From Artemisia argyi (Eukaryota > Streptophyta > Magnoliopsida > Asterales > Asteraceae): 64,000 bases of DNA. Below, piece by piece: positions 1 to 10,894 of this stretch (position 1 is the stretch's first letter; each line of letters begins with the position of its first letter). The notes below the pieces were generated by a model. It was given only the letters and a program-made list of their open reading frames with translations, searched no databases and had not been told where the DNA came from. A program made the translations under genes and the position numbers. The stretch is taken from assembly GCA_030686995.1 (NCBI GenBank), contig CM060693.1:111068228-111132227 (forward strand), given 5' to 3'.

Positions 1-907
1 TTCCTTTGTCACTACGAGATCGACGAGTCAGGACAAGAGTGAGTTGATTCAAGGTGGGATGAACAAGCACATAGATATCACTCCGAAGATTTGGGTAATG
101 TACCATGACATGACGATAAAGTCGTGTAAGGAACATACCGTAAGGAAGGTTGGCATTTGGAGTGTTTTTGGCGGACATGATTCGATGAACAAAGAGATAA
201 GCCAAATTGTAGTTCTCTTCAGCAACTACACAATATAACATGTGGGCGATGCTTGCCGTGAGATGATCACGGTGACCGCCGGTACCAAACGCATTCTCGC
301 GAATGAGTTCTTCCCAATTTTTCATATCGTGGCTTAGCTCTTTGAGAAGAATTTGATTAGCATGAATACCGACATTCTTCGACTTGATTTTGCGACTAGT
401 CGTACCACGTTCTAGTTCAAGCAGTCGACGAATGTCTTCAGGACTAGGAATCACAGAATAGTATGGGCCATCCTGAGGACGATTTCTTTCAAGTGATGAA
501 AGATCCCATTCATTTGAGAATACGGCTTGGCCGTTGTATGGGATCCTGAGAATTTGCCCAAACTGAGCAAGAGTAAGAGTGATGAATTGATTTTGGATCA
601 TGAAAGAAATAAGGAGATGACCATAGGGATCGGTTTGCGCCGTCACTTGGCTATAGAAATCAAGGATAAAACGGGGAATGATTGGTTCGTTGATTTGGTA
701 AAGACATTCAAGATGAATATTGGAGAACATTCGTTCGATTTGATCGGATTCATAGAAGGATGGATCGACAATTCTACCTTCGTGAATATTTCTATTTTCA
801 ATGGGACTATAGAAACATGCAACTGAAGGAGACGTGCCGGGAGTGGAGAAAACATTAGGAATGTATTGTTTGGTTTTAGAAACATCACCAACCTTGTTCT
901 TAGGCAT
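1..907 (-). CDS. Asteraceae transposon/gag-like protein, partial (runs off left edge)
   Basis: I read 302 codons without a stop from an ATG at 907-905 down to the window edge, so the C-terminus is outside. The protein starts MPKNKVGDVSKTKQYIP. A conserved-looking core includes FYSPIENRNIHEGR, FILDFYSQV, LAQFGQILRIPYNGQAVF, NWEELIRENAFG, GGHRDHL, HMLYCVVAEE and LPYGMFLTRLYRH, followed by a basic stretch (RRSRSDKG). I recognise this as a family repeated many times in Asteraceae genomes beside retrotransposon genes. It resembles the loosely defined plant transposon protein domain Transposase_32 and has no recognised catalytic motif. On the minus strand a TTGTGTAG/GTG acceptor-like site lies just before the ATG, so a 5'-UTR intron is possible. 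Unlike nearly every other ORF here it has no stops or frameshifts, so it may be young or under selection. The exact function is unknown. Confidence 0.75.
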   Translation of the reverse strand, partial: MPKNKVGDVSKTKQYIPNVFSTPGTSPSVACFYSPIENRNIHEGRIVDPSFYESDQIERMFSNIHLECLYQINEPIIPRFILDFYSQVTAQTDPYGHLLISFMIQNQFITLTLAQFGQILRIPYNGQAVFSNEWDLSSLERNRPQDGPYYSVIPSPEDIRRLLELERGTTSRKIKSKNVGIHANQILLKELSHDMKNWEELIRENAFGTGGHRDHLTASIAHMLYCVVAEENYNLAYLFVHRIMSAKNTPNANLPYGMFLTRLYRHVMVHYPNLRSDIYVLVHPTLNQLTLVLTRRSRSDKG

Positions 908-2004
908 TTTCACCTACACAATATAATAACAAAAATAAAATGAATACAAAAATGATTAATACATGTTATATGCAATACATGTGGAACGAACACCTACTTC
1001 GACCTAAAAGAAAATAAACCTAGGAAGTAGTTTCACAATGTTCCTTTATTTTAATTTTTAACTCGCTTTAAATTTAAATGTCAAGATATAGTTGTGGGAT
1101 TAGTTCGATATAATATCAATACTATACTAACAATATTTTTGACATTATAATTTATTTAGAAATTTGGCTAGATATATATTAGATTATATATATTGCTATC
1201 TCTTACGAGTTTGGGTAAAATAAAACTTGTTAAGAAAGTGAAAATGTGAATTTTGGTTTCCAAATTGTCTTTTCTTAGTTAAACCAAATGCTCCCTTAAC
1301 TATATGAATATCGACTAGAACATCAATATATATATCAATTATATATCTTGATGATGTTAATGAACTAGTGATGTGTTAATAAGTTTACCAAAATAGTTTC
1401 AATGGTTTAAACAGACTTATTTAAGTCTACTTCGTTCATGAACCAAACGCCCAAGTTGTTTTCATGAACTTATTGAAATGATTTAAAAAGTATGTTTTGA
1501 TTGTTTAAAACATTAAGTCACTACAATGTAGTAAGTTTTAACTTGTTTTTAAGAATTATATCAGCAATGTGATTTTAGAAAACCATTTTTAGTGAGGGTT
1601 TATGGGCGATTAAGGATTTTGATAATATGATGTGTTAAGCTTAGATAGGCTTTCAATTCTACATTCTAATCCTATGGGAAGCATTTGGTTATGCAATTTC
1701 TAAACTTAATTTCACTAAAATTTGGATTGAAATAAATTTTAACAAAATACCTAATTATTGATTAGACATAAAATTGAATGAAAAGAGATGAAATGTATGT
1801 TTAAAAACTTACAAAAGATGTTTTTATATGTTAGGTTAACGTTTGCCCCTTGCGAAACAACCCCGGATTGGAGATTTGGTGAAGTATTTTGGTGGTTTTG
1901 GTTGTTTTGGTTCGTTCACAGCAGTGGTGAGGGAGGAAATTATGAACAAATGGAGTGTTTGGGAAAGGACTTAAGATGGAAAACGAGTTTGGAAGTATCA
2001 GATA
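908..2004. other. AT-rich flank upstream of the minus-strand ORF
   Basis: I see no credible coding region. Read on the minus strand this lies between a GC-rich hairpin pair (2005-2076) and the ATG at 907. It includes a TATA-like CATATAAAAAC near 1826-1836 and AT-rich, intron-like sequence below that. It could be the promoter and leader of the ORF at 1-907, but no LTR boundary or PBS is visible. Confidence 0.4.
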
Positions 2005-2076
2005 GCCGCCCCCTTAAACATTAAGGAGACCGCCCCCGATTACAAGCCGGTCCCCTTAATTATTAAAGGGGCCGCC
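2005..2076 (-). repeat. Pair of GC-rich inverted repeats (CCCCTTAA/TTAAGGGG type)
   Basis: Two imperfect palindromes sit back to back. The first spans 2005-2037 with arms CCCTTAA and TTAAGGA. The second spans 2046-2076 with arms GGTCCCCTTAAT and ATTAAAGGGGCC. The same motif occurs in two Copia LTRs of this window (28104-28135 and 62288-62338), just upstream of their TATA boxes. No clear TATA is seen at the matching spacing here, so this may be a relict LTR or an independent use of the motif. Confidence 0.75.
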
Positions 2077-2304
2077 TGCCAAAAATGAGAATTTTTGCGA
2101 ATTGAATTCTGATAGTAAAATATTTTTATGTATATAATTAGATTTATGTTATATCGAAACTACATTGGAGTTTATGAGCACGTTTAAGGAGTACTTGACA
2201 TTTTTAATTAACATTTCGTTAATCAAGATATGTCTTAATAATTTTGGATAAAATGATCAAGATGTCAAGATTAAAAGGGATTAAAGAGATGTGATGGAAT
2301 GGGT

Positions 2305-2708
<404 letters not shown>

Positions 2709-2768
<60 letters not shown>

Positions 2769-2787
2769 TATTTATATAGTATTATAA

Positions 2788-2826
<39 letters not shown>
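2709..2826. repeat. (TA)n-(TG)n-(TA)n compound microsatellite
   Basis: A TA run (2709-2756), a short GTAT bridge, a GT run (about 2789-2807) and a second TA run end at 2826. The putative Helitron 3' end (CTAG, 2827-2830) abuts this tract, which fits an insertion between A and T. Confidence 0.95.
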
Positions 2827-2857
2827 CTAGATTTCGAAGCCCGCCCGATGGGCGGGC
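2827..2857 (-). other. Helitron-type 3' terminus (hairpin + CTAG)
   Basis: Read on the minus strand: stem GCCCGCCC, loop ATC, stem GGGCGGGC (2857-2839), spacer TTCGAAAT (2838-2831), then CTAG (2830-2827), with T as the next base. This matches the canonical Helitron 3' layout. Confidence 0.75.
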
Positions 2858-3080
2858 ATGACTTATAAAGTTTCTTGTAAGTTATTAGTTGAGTAGGACT
2901 TGTTTGTTAATGCGTTAAACATGAAAATTAGTTGACCGTTATTAATTATTAAACTATTTGACAAAAAACAATTTACAATTGCAATTTGTTTATGAATATT
3001 GTTGAAAAAAGTAACTTAATGAAAATAAGCTATAAACAAATTAAATTATATATTTGATGGATTAAGAACGAAAAGAAATA

Positions 3081-3306
3081 CTCCCTCCGTCCCAAAATAT
3101 AAGTCACTTTTGACATTTTCAAAGTCTTTTTATAGTAACTTTGACTTTAATTATTTTTTTTTCGTGTTATATAATACTTGATGCAAAATATATAAATAGA
3201 CTTGTGTTTTAAATGTATTTTCATTGGTATACTTTTCATCAAGTATTATATAACCAAAACAAAATAAGGTCAAAGTGAGAAAGAAAAGACTTTGAAAAAC
3301 AAAGTC
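3081..3306. mobile_element. Stowaway-like MITE, one end lost
   Basis: The left end carries CTCCCTCCGTCCCAAAATA next to a TA, typical of Tc1/mariner Stowaway MITEs. Inside is a long inverted repeat: GTTATATAATACTTGATG (about 3164) against CATCAAGTATTATATAAC (about 3237), and CATTTTCAAAGTCTTTT against AAAAGACTTTGAAAA. The matching right terminus with GGACGGAGGGAG is missing, so about 30 bp appear to be lost there. Confidence 0.7.
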
Positions 3307-5008
3307 CTCAAGAACAACATATACTACCAAATAAACTCAAATTCAATATAAAGCTTCTTTTTATACAATGTTTGTTGTTGTTTTTGCATAATCATCAACT
3401 TTATCACAACAAAAAATCTTCAATCCTTTCCTGATCTTAACTCTTGAGACAATATACATAATACGTCCTTTCTTCGAACACAATCACCTTTCAATGGACG
3501 GGCTGGTTTTATTAGTACGCAATGGTCTGCTCCACAAGTTCTGTTCTCGGTAATATAATTAAACAATTACCTACATAGAGTAACGATAATTATGACCAAT
3601 ATTCAATTAACGGTAAATATATCTTGAAAAATTGGACTCACAGTAACATATACATAAGCACTAAGCCAAACCTACATGAAGACTATCTACATCTCATAAC
3701 GTGTCACTCTAAAAATTTATATATTAGTAATATATGTCATGTATTTAAATAATAAATCTCTTATGATATTTAAAAATCAGTTAATGTACTTCCTGTAGAT
3801 ACATGGGGCTTTTTAGCTTGTTACCTTTATAAGCCCGTTGGGCACGACTTATAATTATTGTTAGCATATTTTATTATAGCGAAAGAAGGGTGGTAAAAAA
3901 TAGTTGAAAAGTGTACATATTGAAAAGAATGGTCGTACATAAAAACTTTTAGATTTCTGTAAATAAATTATTAGATACTAGTGATCGAAGGCAAAATAAG
4001 CGCCAACATAATGGGATTTCATCCATATTCCGATCAAAGAATCAAAGAAAGAAGGTTTCAGTTTCATATAGCAATCACCTCTTTCCAGCCTTAGTCAAAT
4101 AGCCACCGGAGGCTCCAAACGGGCACGGGCCAAACATGATCATGTTATACGAATCGCTTTTATAAAGACCCCAAAAGACGAAATAAATTTCTTAGTTAAA
4201 GAGTAAAATACATGATTCATCAAAAATTTTACTCTGCTAGTGTACAATAGCATATGTATGCAAATTTTGGATAACTTAAATGTTGTGAGTCCAGAAAAAT
4301 AGAATAAGTAGGATAACGACATACTTCTTTTTCCTAGTCAGTGTATAACATCAAAATCATTAGGAAGAATGTTTGAGTGAATAATGCGGCAATGATCTCT
4401 AGCCATAATCTTTGCATAATAGAGGAAATTAACTTAAAGAGTAATTTTCACTCGAGCTTTAACTTCGTAAGGTCTAATTACATATTTTATATACCTATTT
4501 TAAATGTGCTTGATACATTACAATATTAGATGTAGACCAACGGAAAACTAAGATATAAAAGATTGTTATCCGAAAATAAGCGTCTCATTGGACATCAATG
4601 ATGATAACGGATAACTTATAATACCTTTTTTTTTTTTTTTTTTTTTCAAGTTTGAGAGGTTAAATGGAAAGGTTTCAACATAATTATATATTTACAAAAC
4701 AGTATAATAATATATGAAATACTTAAGCCTCCCATTTATAACCGTGTGATCCAGCTTGCCTGAAATTGGACAAAATCCCTTCATTAATAATGGTTTCCCA
4801 TTCCACTAAACTTAAGAACCATCTATATACCATCTTTGTCAACATAACGGGTATACAACAAGGATTTGACTAATCCATAACCGGTAGAATCCTATTCAAC
4901 ATAAATCTCTAAAATCCTACATCTTGGAAAAGGTAGATCCTAATAGATGAGCCGTCGTCGTAAGACCCTACAGTCCCATATATTGTATTTTGTCATAATA
5001 ATGTCAAA
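3307..5008. other. Unassigned sequence inside the Helitron-like region
   Basis: Mostly AT-rich with no recognised gene. It holds a 21-bp T run at 4626-4646. It also holds, at 3831-3852, a degenerate relative of the Helitron end (AAGCCCG, loop, GGGCACGACTTATA), which matches the sequence beside the 2839-2857 hairpin but has no CTAG. Confidence 0.5.
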
Positions 5009-5240
5009 TTAAATTATTAGTGTGCCAATGATTGTTATCATGTGTAAAAATGAGGGATTAGCATTTGGACCGGGAATAAAGAAGCGGAAAAAGTCAACAT
5101 GATAGGAACCCGAAGTTGCAACAGGGTATATCCTAAAATCATGTAACCTATTAAATACCAATTTTATTGTCAAAACTATTTTTGCAGGCCCCAAATGGAT
5201 TGGCTCTATGTGATCAAGTACAGCTGCCGGGTTAGCACAC
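5009..5240 (-). other. Exon-like open stretch, unrecognised
   Basis: The minus strand is open through peptides such as NPAAVLDHIEPIHLGPAK and RIYPVATSGSYHVDFFRF. It lies in the same orientation as the captured exons upstream. I do not recognise a family, and it may be chance. Confidence 0.25.
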
Positions 5241-5649
5241 CAAATGCTCCAAAGAGCTAAAATAGCAACGTTAAGAAAAGAGAAATAATTTATTAAAAAC
5301 CGACACATACTACTAATACAATAAACCAATCGGTAATAAAATAAAAAAGTTACCAATTTTATGCATGATAATAAACTATCATCTTTGTCTTAATTAATGA
5401 TCATACCTTGTAACTAATAAACTATCTTATAACAATTAACATCCGAGAAAGACGTGCATGCATAATCATCTCCTATTTTCTTTTTCAACTCTTTTATAAA
5501 TGCATTTTTACCTCATATATGATATTCAAAAAGGTACATCTGCCAAGTATCAGTATCACTTTTATATTTGGATTTAACCCTGTTAAAGCCTAAATAGAAG
5601 ACTTATGACTCATCAATCTCAGTAGCCAAAGAGGAGGATAAGGAAGGAT

Positions 5650-5793
5650 AAACTTTTAGAAATTTTCAAAACATACTCGTTGTCGGGGAACTGTATTAGG
5701 GTCCTAATACTCAATGACTCCCATGGCATCTGCTGATACCACAGTATCAAAGGCATGATTGTACTTCATTTCTTTAATAGGACTCCCATGTAG
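5650..5793 (-). pseudogene. CYP71 (WD40 cyclophilin) exon fragment, downstream exon
   Basis: After an acceptor-like TTTTTCCAG the minus strand reads LHGSPIKEMKYNHAFDTVVS, then ADAMGVIEY followed by TAG where the family has Trp. A shifted frame then gives IQFPDNE. This matches the WD40 region of the plant nuclear cyclophilin CYP71 (PPWD1 homologue), a peptidyl-prolyl isomerase with N-terminal WD40 repeats that acts in chromatin regulation. It would be the exon following the fragments at 5898-6000 and 6580-6785. The stop and frameshift make it non-functional. Recognition is from family knowledge; an alignment would settle it. Confidence 0.7.
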
Positions 5794-5897
5794 CTGGAAA
5801 AAAAAAGAACGTCCAATTTAGTTTCGGCTCATGCTAGATGGTGATTATTCAATGGAACTAAGAAAACAAAAATGAATGGACGTCAAAGTCAAACTAC

Positions 5898-6000
5898 CTC
5901 TTTAGAAATGAGGGGTTCATTTGTTCCAGCTTGAGCATCAATATATGCGCAAATGAGGAGTTACGATCACTAATAGCAAGCATGGCTTTGATAGAGGGCC
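5898..6000 (-). pseudogene. CYP71 exon, duplicated copy fused to actin-like sequence
   Basis: The minus strand reads [16 protein letters not shown], then in a shifted frame [14 protein letters not shown], ending at a GTAGTT donor-like site. It is a second copy of the exon at 6580-6785, including about 100 bp of the following intron (5800-5898 resembles about 6490-6580). The copy lacks the 5' part of the exon. Instead the actin-like fragment (5998-6262) runs directly into it, giving the junction [13 protein letters not shown] one-base change breaks the frame after SFAHI. Confidence 0.7.
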
Positions 6001-6262
6001 GGAAAAGAATCTCGGTGCTCCGGAATCTCTCTTGTCCAATTGTGATAACTTGTCCATCGGGCAACTCATAGTTTCTTTATTCACTGTTTGCAGTTTCAAG
6101 TGTTTTTTTCATAGCCAAGAGCCACATATGCAAACTTTTCTTTCATGTCACGGACAATATCCCATTGAGCAGCACCGGTGAACATGTAATCTCTCTCCAT
6201 CAGGATATTCGTTAGGTAACTTGTAATGTCAGCCCCTGCAAGGTTAACACGCTGGATGGCAT
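5998..6262 (-). pseudogene. Actin-like gene fragment
   Basis: The minus strand reads NLAGADITSYLTNILMERDY, then MFTGAAQWDIVRDMKEKFAY, VALGYEK, and after a frameshift LETANSE, a stop, and [18 protein letters not shown] followed by STEILFRPS. These are the conserved subdomain 3/4 segments of actin ([24 protein letters not shown]). Actin is the cytoskeletal ATPase; this piece lacks both ends of the gene. It lies between two copies of a CYP71 exon and joins one of them in frame. A TAA stop and a frameshift in the A run of GAAAAAAAC show it is dead. Confidence 0.8.
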
Positions 6263-6435
6263 GTTTCATTACAACACCATAATAAACTGGGATTAAGGAA
6301 CAAAAGAACTTGCGCTAATTACTACTGTATCATATCATAAGATCACTAAGTATAATACTTGCACCATAACTGTTAAACTACTTGGTCTGCATCAGTGTCT
6401 CGTAACCTGATCTTGTGCTTTTAAGGATTTTCACT

Positions 6436-6437
<2 letters not shown>

Positions 6438-6491
<54 letters not shown>
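6438..6491. repeat. 54-bp poly(A) tract
   Basis: A pure A run (T run on the minus strand) sits at the edge of the duplicated CYP71 intron and beside the actin-like insert. It may mark a retroposition or slippage junction. Confidence 0.9.
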
Positions 6492-6495
<4 letters not shown>

Positions 6496-6579
6496 CTAAT
6501 TTAGTTTTGGCTCAAGCTAGATGGTGATTATTCAATGGAACTAAGAAAGCAAAAATGAATGGAATCAAAGTCAAACTAC

Positions 6580-6785
6580 CTCTTTAGAAACGATGGGTTC
6601 ATTTGTTCCAGCTTGAGCATCATATATATGCACAAATGAGGAGTTACGATCACTAATAGCAAGCTTGGCTTTGACATTCCCTTTGTAAACCCATTGAACC
6701 ACACCAGGTATATATGGAAGTTTTAACATGACCATGACTTGACTAATCTATCAAATATGTAATTGTCATGTTGTAGCTTTGCAAT
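6580..6785 (-). pseudogene. CYP71 (WD40 cyclophilin) exon fragment
   Basis: Bounded by an acceptor-like TTTTTCAG at the high end and an AAAGAG/GTAG donor at 6580. The open part reads VMVMLKLPYIPGVVQWVYKG, then [18 protein letters not shown] and [15 protein letters not shown], a good match to the WD40 repeats of plant CYP71. The 5' part of the exon is frame-shifted. The neighbour upstream is an RMC1-like fragment, a gene with no functional link to CYP71, which supports capture rather than a native locus. Confidence 0.8.
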
Positions 6786-6995
6786 CTGAAAAAGCCATAA
6801 ATGCCAAAATCAATAATTGATTCTTTAAACCGAATAAAACAGATAGGTTGTTATTTATTTAAGTAAACTGACATGTTACATTGCTATATACATATGTCCT
6901 GAAGACATTACCACTAAATCTTTTATAATTGACTGTAGGAAAGTTGGAAAAATTAACTTTAAAGCACCTTAAAGAAAGTGGTTTTATGACTAAAC

Positions 6996-7795
6996 CTGAT
7001 ATCCAGTCAAGCTTTTGCATTGCATTCCTAAAGCAAGGAGGACCAGGCAGCTTTCATGTGTGTAGATGTACCAACTCACGTTCATTTTCTTTATCTCAAT
7101 CAACTCAAGTGATTTCAACTCTGGTGCATAAGTCCAGTCCACCGAAATTCAATTTTATTAATCCACAGTGAATTATTAGCTTGAAAAGTAAGTAGTAGTT
7201 AACAGATGAAGCAAAACAATCAAAAAAATTATGATTATTAAAAGTAGTGTCGCCTCAAATATGCTTGTGTTTGGAAACATAATGGAGTTGATTGTACATC
7301 TAATGATTTTTTGCTTTATTTCTTAGTAATGAATTCTAGCAAGTACCTAGTTTTGACATACACGACATCACAAACTGCACAATCTGTCCAAATGAACCCC
7401 GATATACTATCAGAGTCAGATTTTGACTTCTGACTAAAGGTTTCTCCAGTTTCTTTGATCCAAAACTGAACCTCGCGGTTTGATCATTGAACAGCTATAA
7501 GTTTTTAATCCAAAGAATAACGTACATAGTACTGGTCCCTTGCTTATAGTAACAGTTGTTGCAGCAACATCAGAAGTAAAGGGATTAGTTTTCCAAGAGA
7601 CAACCTGACATATCATAACAAACTCAAATATTTAACGTGCACATATCTAAAGGATTATTAAATAAATGTTTTGTATGGCGTATATGGCCTAATGGCGAGA
7701 TAAATAGCTAATGGAACTTACACGGTTAGAGGTCGCTGAGATTAATAGCTTATTTCCATTATCATAAAATAGACCTCTTGATCTATCAGTTTTGC
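6996..7795 (-). pseudogene. RMC1/Mic1-like gene fragment (three exons)
   Basis: Three exon-like pieces lie in gene order on the minus strand. Exon A (about 7795-7722) reads SRGLFYDNGNKLLISATSNR and ends at GTAAGT. Exon B (7604-7347) starts VVSWKTNPFTSDVAATTV after a CAG acceptor, continues in a shifted frame with KLIAVQ, a TGA, SNREVQFWIKETGETFSQ and GFIWTDCAVCDVVYVKT, and ends AG/GTAC. Exon C (about 7150-6996) reads WTYAPELKSLELIEIKKM and VSWYIYTHESCLVLLALG, ending CAG/GTTTAG. These match the N-terminal beta-propeller of the plant regulator of the MON1-CCZ1 complex (RMC1, C18orf8/Mic1 family), which acts in endosomal Rab7 activation. Frameshifts and a TGA in exon B make it non-functional. 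Introns are retained, so it was captured as DNA, not from a mature mRNA. Confidence 0.8.
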
Positions 7796-8969
7796 ATTTT
7801 GCTTGTCTACTGTTACGGAGAAAATCGAGGTTTTTTCTCTCTCGACTTTGGATTTTAGTACCCAAAAAGTCCTTGAATCTGGAAAAAAAATAGATACTTT
7901 TGAATTGCTAATAGTGAATAGTACATAATACTTATATGAAATGATGACAATATGGAGGCTCACTTGGTGTTATCTTTGTTCGTCCAACATCAATCACAAT
8001 ATGAGAGATCAAACCTAGTGAGGCATCTCGATATATAAAAAAATAATAAAAATTAGCTTACTCACTCGATTAACATTAACCTTGCTGATTTTAACAATAA
8101 TAACGATCACGATCAGATTGCCAGAAGATTTTCATTCATAAACCATTTGTTTAAATCAGGTTACATTGACACTTGTGAAGGGTTACATAGCACTAATAGG
8201 TCCTTAGATTCAACGAATGGAAAGCAATTATATCTTTCACTTGTATATAAATAAAAAGGTAATGTGTTCATCTAAAACACTTGTCCCGAAGATGAGAAAT
8301 CGCATCATAAGTAATAATTACTTTAACAACATTTATAATACCATTCAAATGAATACAAAATCTTTGAATCTATAGTCTCAAAAATATAACATTTGTAGCA
8401 ACTTTATTACAATTGGCAACAGTCATGCTGCGAAACTTAATTGCAACTAAGCTTTTCACCATTAATTATCTATTAATTATCAAACTTATGAATTACAAAG
8501 GACAAAGTTACGTAGTGTAAATAAGAAATTCCAAACATAAAAAGTTTCTTATCTACTGTTTGTGAAACACAATAAGTTAGTAAACAATCCCAAACAGTGG
8601 ATAATTGCATATTTTAGCTTTCAACATGATCGTTCTTTGCTAATAAATATCCATTTTATTTGAAGTACATTCATCATTAATGATTGAGGGCATTTTATTC
8701 TATTTACATTTTTGTTCCACCAATAAGTTGCATTAGGATTGCTCACTGCATTGCTTATTTTTAGAGAAGATAAGCGAGTTCATGTGTTGGAATATGCTTA
8801 TTTTAGGTATAAAAACATCAAAATATCTGATAATTATATGCATATTAAAACTTTAAACACCAAAATTTATTATAATCATTAAAAGTGGGTGAAACAGAAG
8901 AAATGTCACATTGATGTCTATTTTCGATAAGCAAAATGTGGGAAAAAAACAAAAATGGTCATTTAAAAC
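7796..8969. other. Unassigned sequence
   Basis: AT-rich and intron-like. I recognise no gene, RNA or terminal repeat on either strand. Confidence 0.4.
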
Positions 8970-9290
8970 CTACCACCAACATCTCTGCTCCAACGCGGGG
9001 TGAGATTCTGTATGGTTCTTCAAATTGATGACACCATTTGAGATTAATACTCCTGCAAAAAAACAGCCCAAGTCAGCGCATTCATAAGTCATTAGATCGA
9101 AATTGTCACTTCTAGAATTTTCTATCTTACCTAGCCAGTGCAGATTTAAGATCAAAAACTTATGTATTGACCTTCACGATAAAACCTTATGCCAACCAAC
9201 ATGAAAGCCATTGTAGTTATAGAAGCTAAAGCTACTAAAATCCATACTTGCGGCACCAATAGCCAATCTTAGCCTGTGTCGTTGCCCTCG
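8970..9290 (-). other. Two exon-like stretches, unrecognised
   Basis: On the minus strand a TTTTTTGCAG acceptor-like site at about 9060 precedes about 80 bp (one frame reads SINLKWCHQFEEPYRISPRV). Above it, near 9285-9180, a frame contains WILVALASITTMAFMLVGIR, which looks like a membrane helix. The orientation matches the other captured pieces. I cannot name the source genes. Confidence 0.3.
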
Positions 9291-10894
9291 TATGCATATC
9301 TACTATAGAATCAACGAAAGAAATAATATAATTTAACATTGCTATATGGAAAAATGACTTACTTAAGCTGAAGCAAATGTACAAATGAGTTAGTCCCAAC
9401 CCCGTCATGAATTAAACAATTAGTATGATGAGTAATGGAAGAAGATCAAGTGGAAGATAACTTGTTATCCTTATTATAAAATATGCAATAAGCCTATATA
9501 TGTTAGTTGCTCTCTTTTTTTGAGCATTGCAAATATTGTTTAATACGTAAGACCGTAATGCATTTAGTTTACATTTTCGACGACTTTCAACTCATTTGAC
9601 CCAAATGAACTCATTCATAAGGCGGAATCATCACTTTTTCGAATATCACATAAAAGAAAGTAATGTAACTCTTTCAGGGCATCTCCTCTATCCAGTGAGA
9701 TACACTTGAATTGGTTTAGGTGAATCACAGAAATGTGTAATAGTCACTTTTATGCAATCATAGTGGCCTAAATGTGTTTATACTATAGTAATGTGTGCTG
9801 CAAGTTCCTATGAAGGGTGTCTTGTAGCTTTTCTTTAACTCAAACAGACATATAGCCCATAACAGTCACCCCTTTGAACCATGTGACCCGTTTTGATACC
9901 TATTGAAAAACTGCATTTTCATGCACTTAACGGTTACCCATTTGACCCATAAAACCTCAACAAATTTGCACCCATTAGCTAAATAATTCCAACGCCATTT
10001 GTGACCAATATTTCGCCTAAATTTTTGTTTAGTTAACTTAATGATATACAGGATTAATAACCCGGTTCCACTGTGGCGTTCAAACACCCTCATTGGAAGT
10101 TCACCTTAAGCGGTCCTCATTGAATCCGACAACTTATACAAAAACCTTGGCGATTTCATTCTGCAAACTATAACATCAAGGGATCGTTATGATTTATACA
10201 TTTGTGTAAATAAGGGGTAATTTTCACGCCTAATGCTACTTGTACCAACTCAAAATAAATATATAAATCATACACACCTGTCAAACAATTGTACGACTTT
10301 TAAAGGTGCATTCTTTACCCAAAAAAATGCAGATAACCCATTTTTTTTAAAGACCCATAAGTTTACATTGAATTTTTGATCTACAACAGAAATATCTTGT
10401 AATCCTATGTACTTTAAACAATTGCAAATCAACCATCAATATAATAGCAATCATATTTACCATTACTGAAATGGATGTTGAATTGGGGGCTAAAATAGGG
10501 GTTGCCATGGGTGCGTATGCGGGCTGAAAAAGGTGGATTAGGGTGAAAAAAAGGGGTCTGAAATGGATGTTTTTCGAGGCTGAAGCGAGGACTAAAATGG
10601 ACCAGTTATGTAGTTAAACTTGTAGATACGTAAAAATGAGAATCAGTTGCTGCAAAAAGAGAACTCCTAGAAACAGGAACATAAGGGTCGATTTCAATAG
10701 TGAAAATACAAAAAGACACTATAGTATGCAAGAATGACCTGTGATCTCAACAGATTACTGACATAAAGTATATCATCCGTTACCCTTTATGTTGAACTCT
10801 AATTGCTTAAATTGGAAACAAAAGTTTGTTTATCTATCTAAATAATCAATAATTCTTTTGTAATAGCAGAGAACTAAAATATCATCATGCATAC
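9291..10894. other. Unassigned sequence
   Basis: No recognised gene. A possible short exon on the minus strand near 10155-10110 follows a TTTGCAG, but it is too short to identify. Confidence 0.4.

Noticed and set aside
1788..2024. 78-aa plus-strand ORF
   Set aside because: Composition-driven, overlaps the hairpin region, no support.
5009..5356. 115-aa minus-strand ORF as a real gene
   Set aside because: No recognised family; kept only as an exon-like stretch with low confidence.
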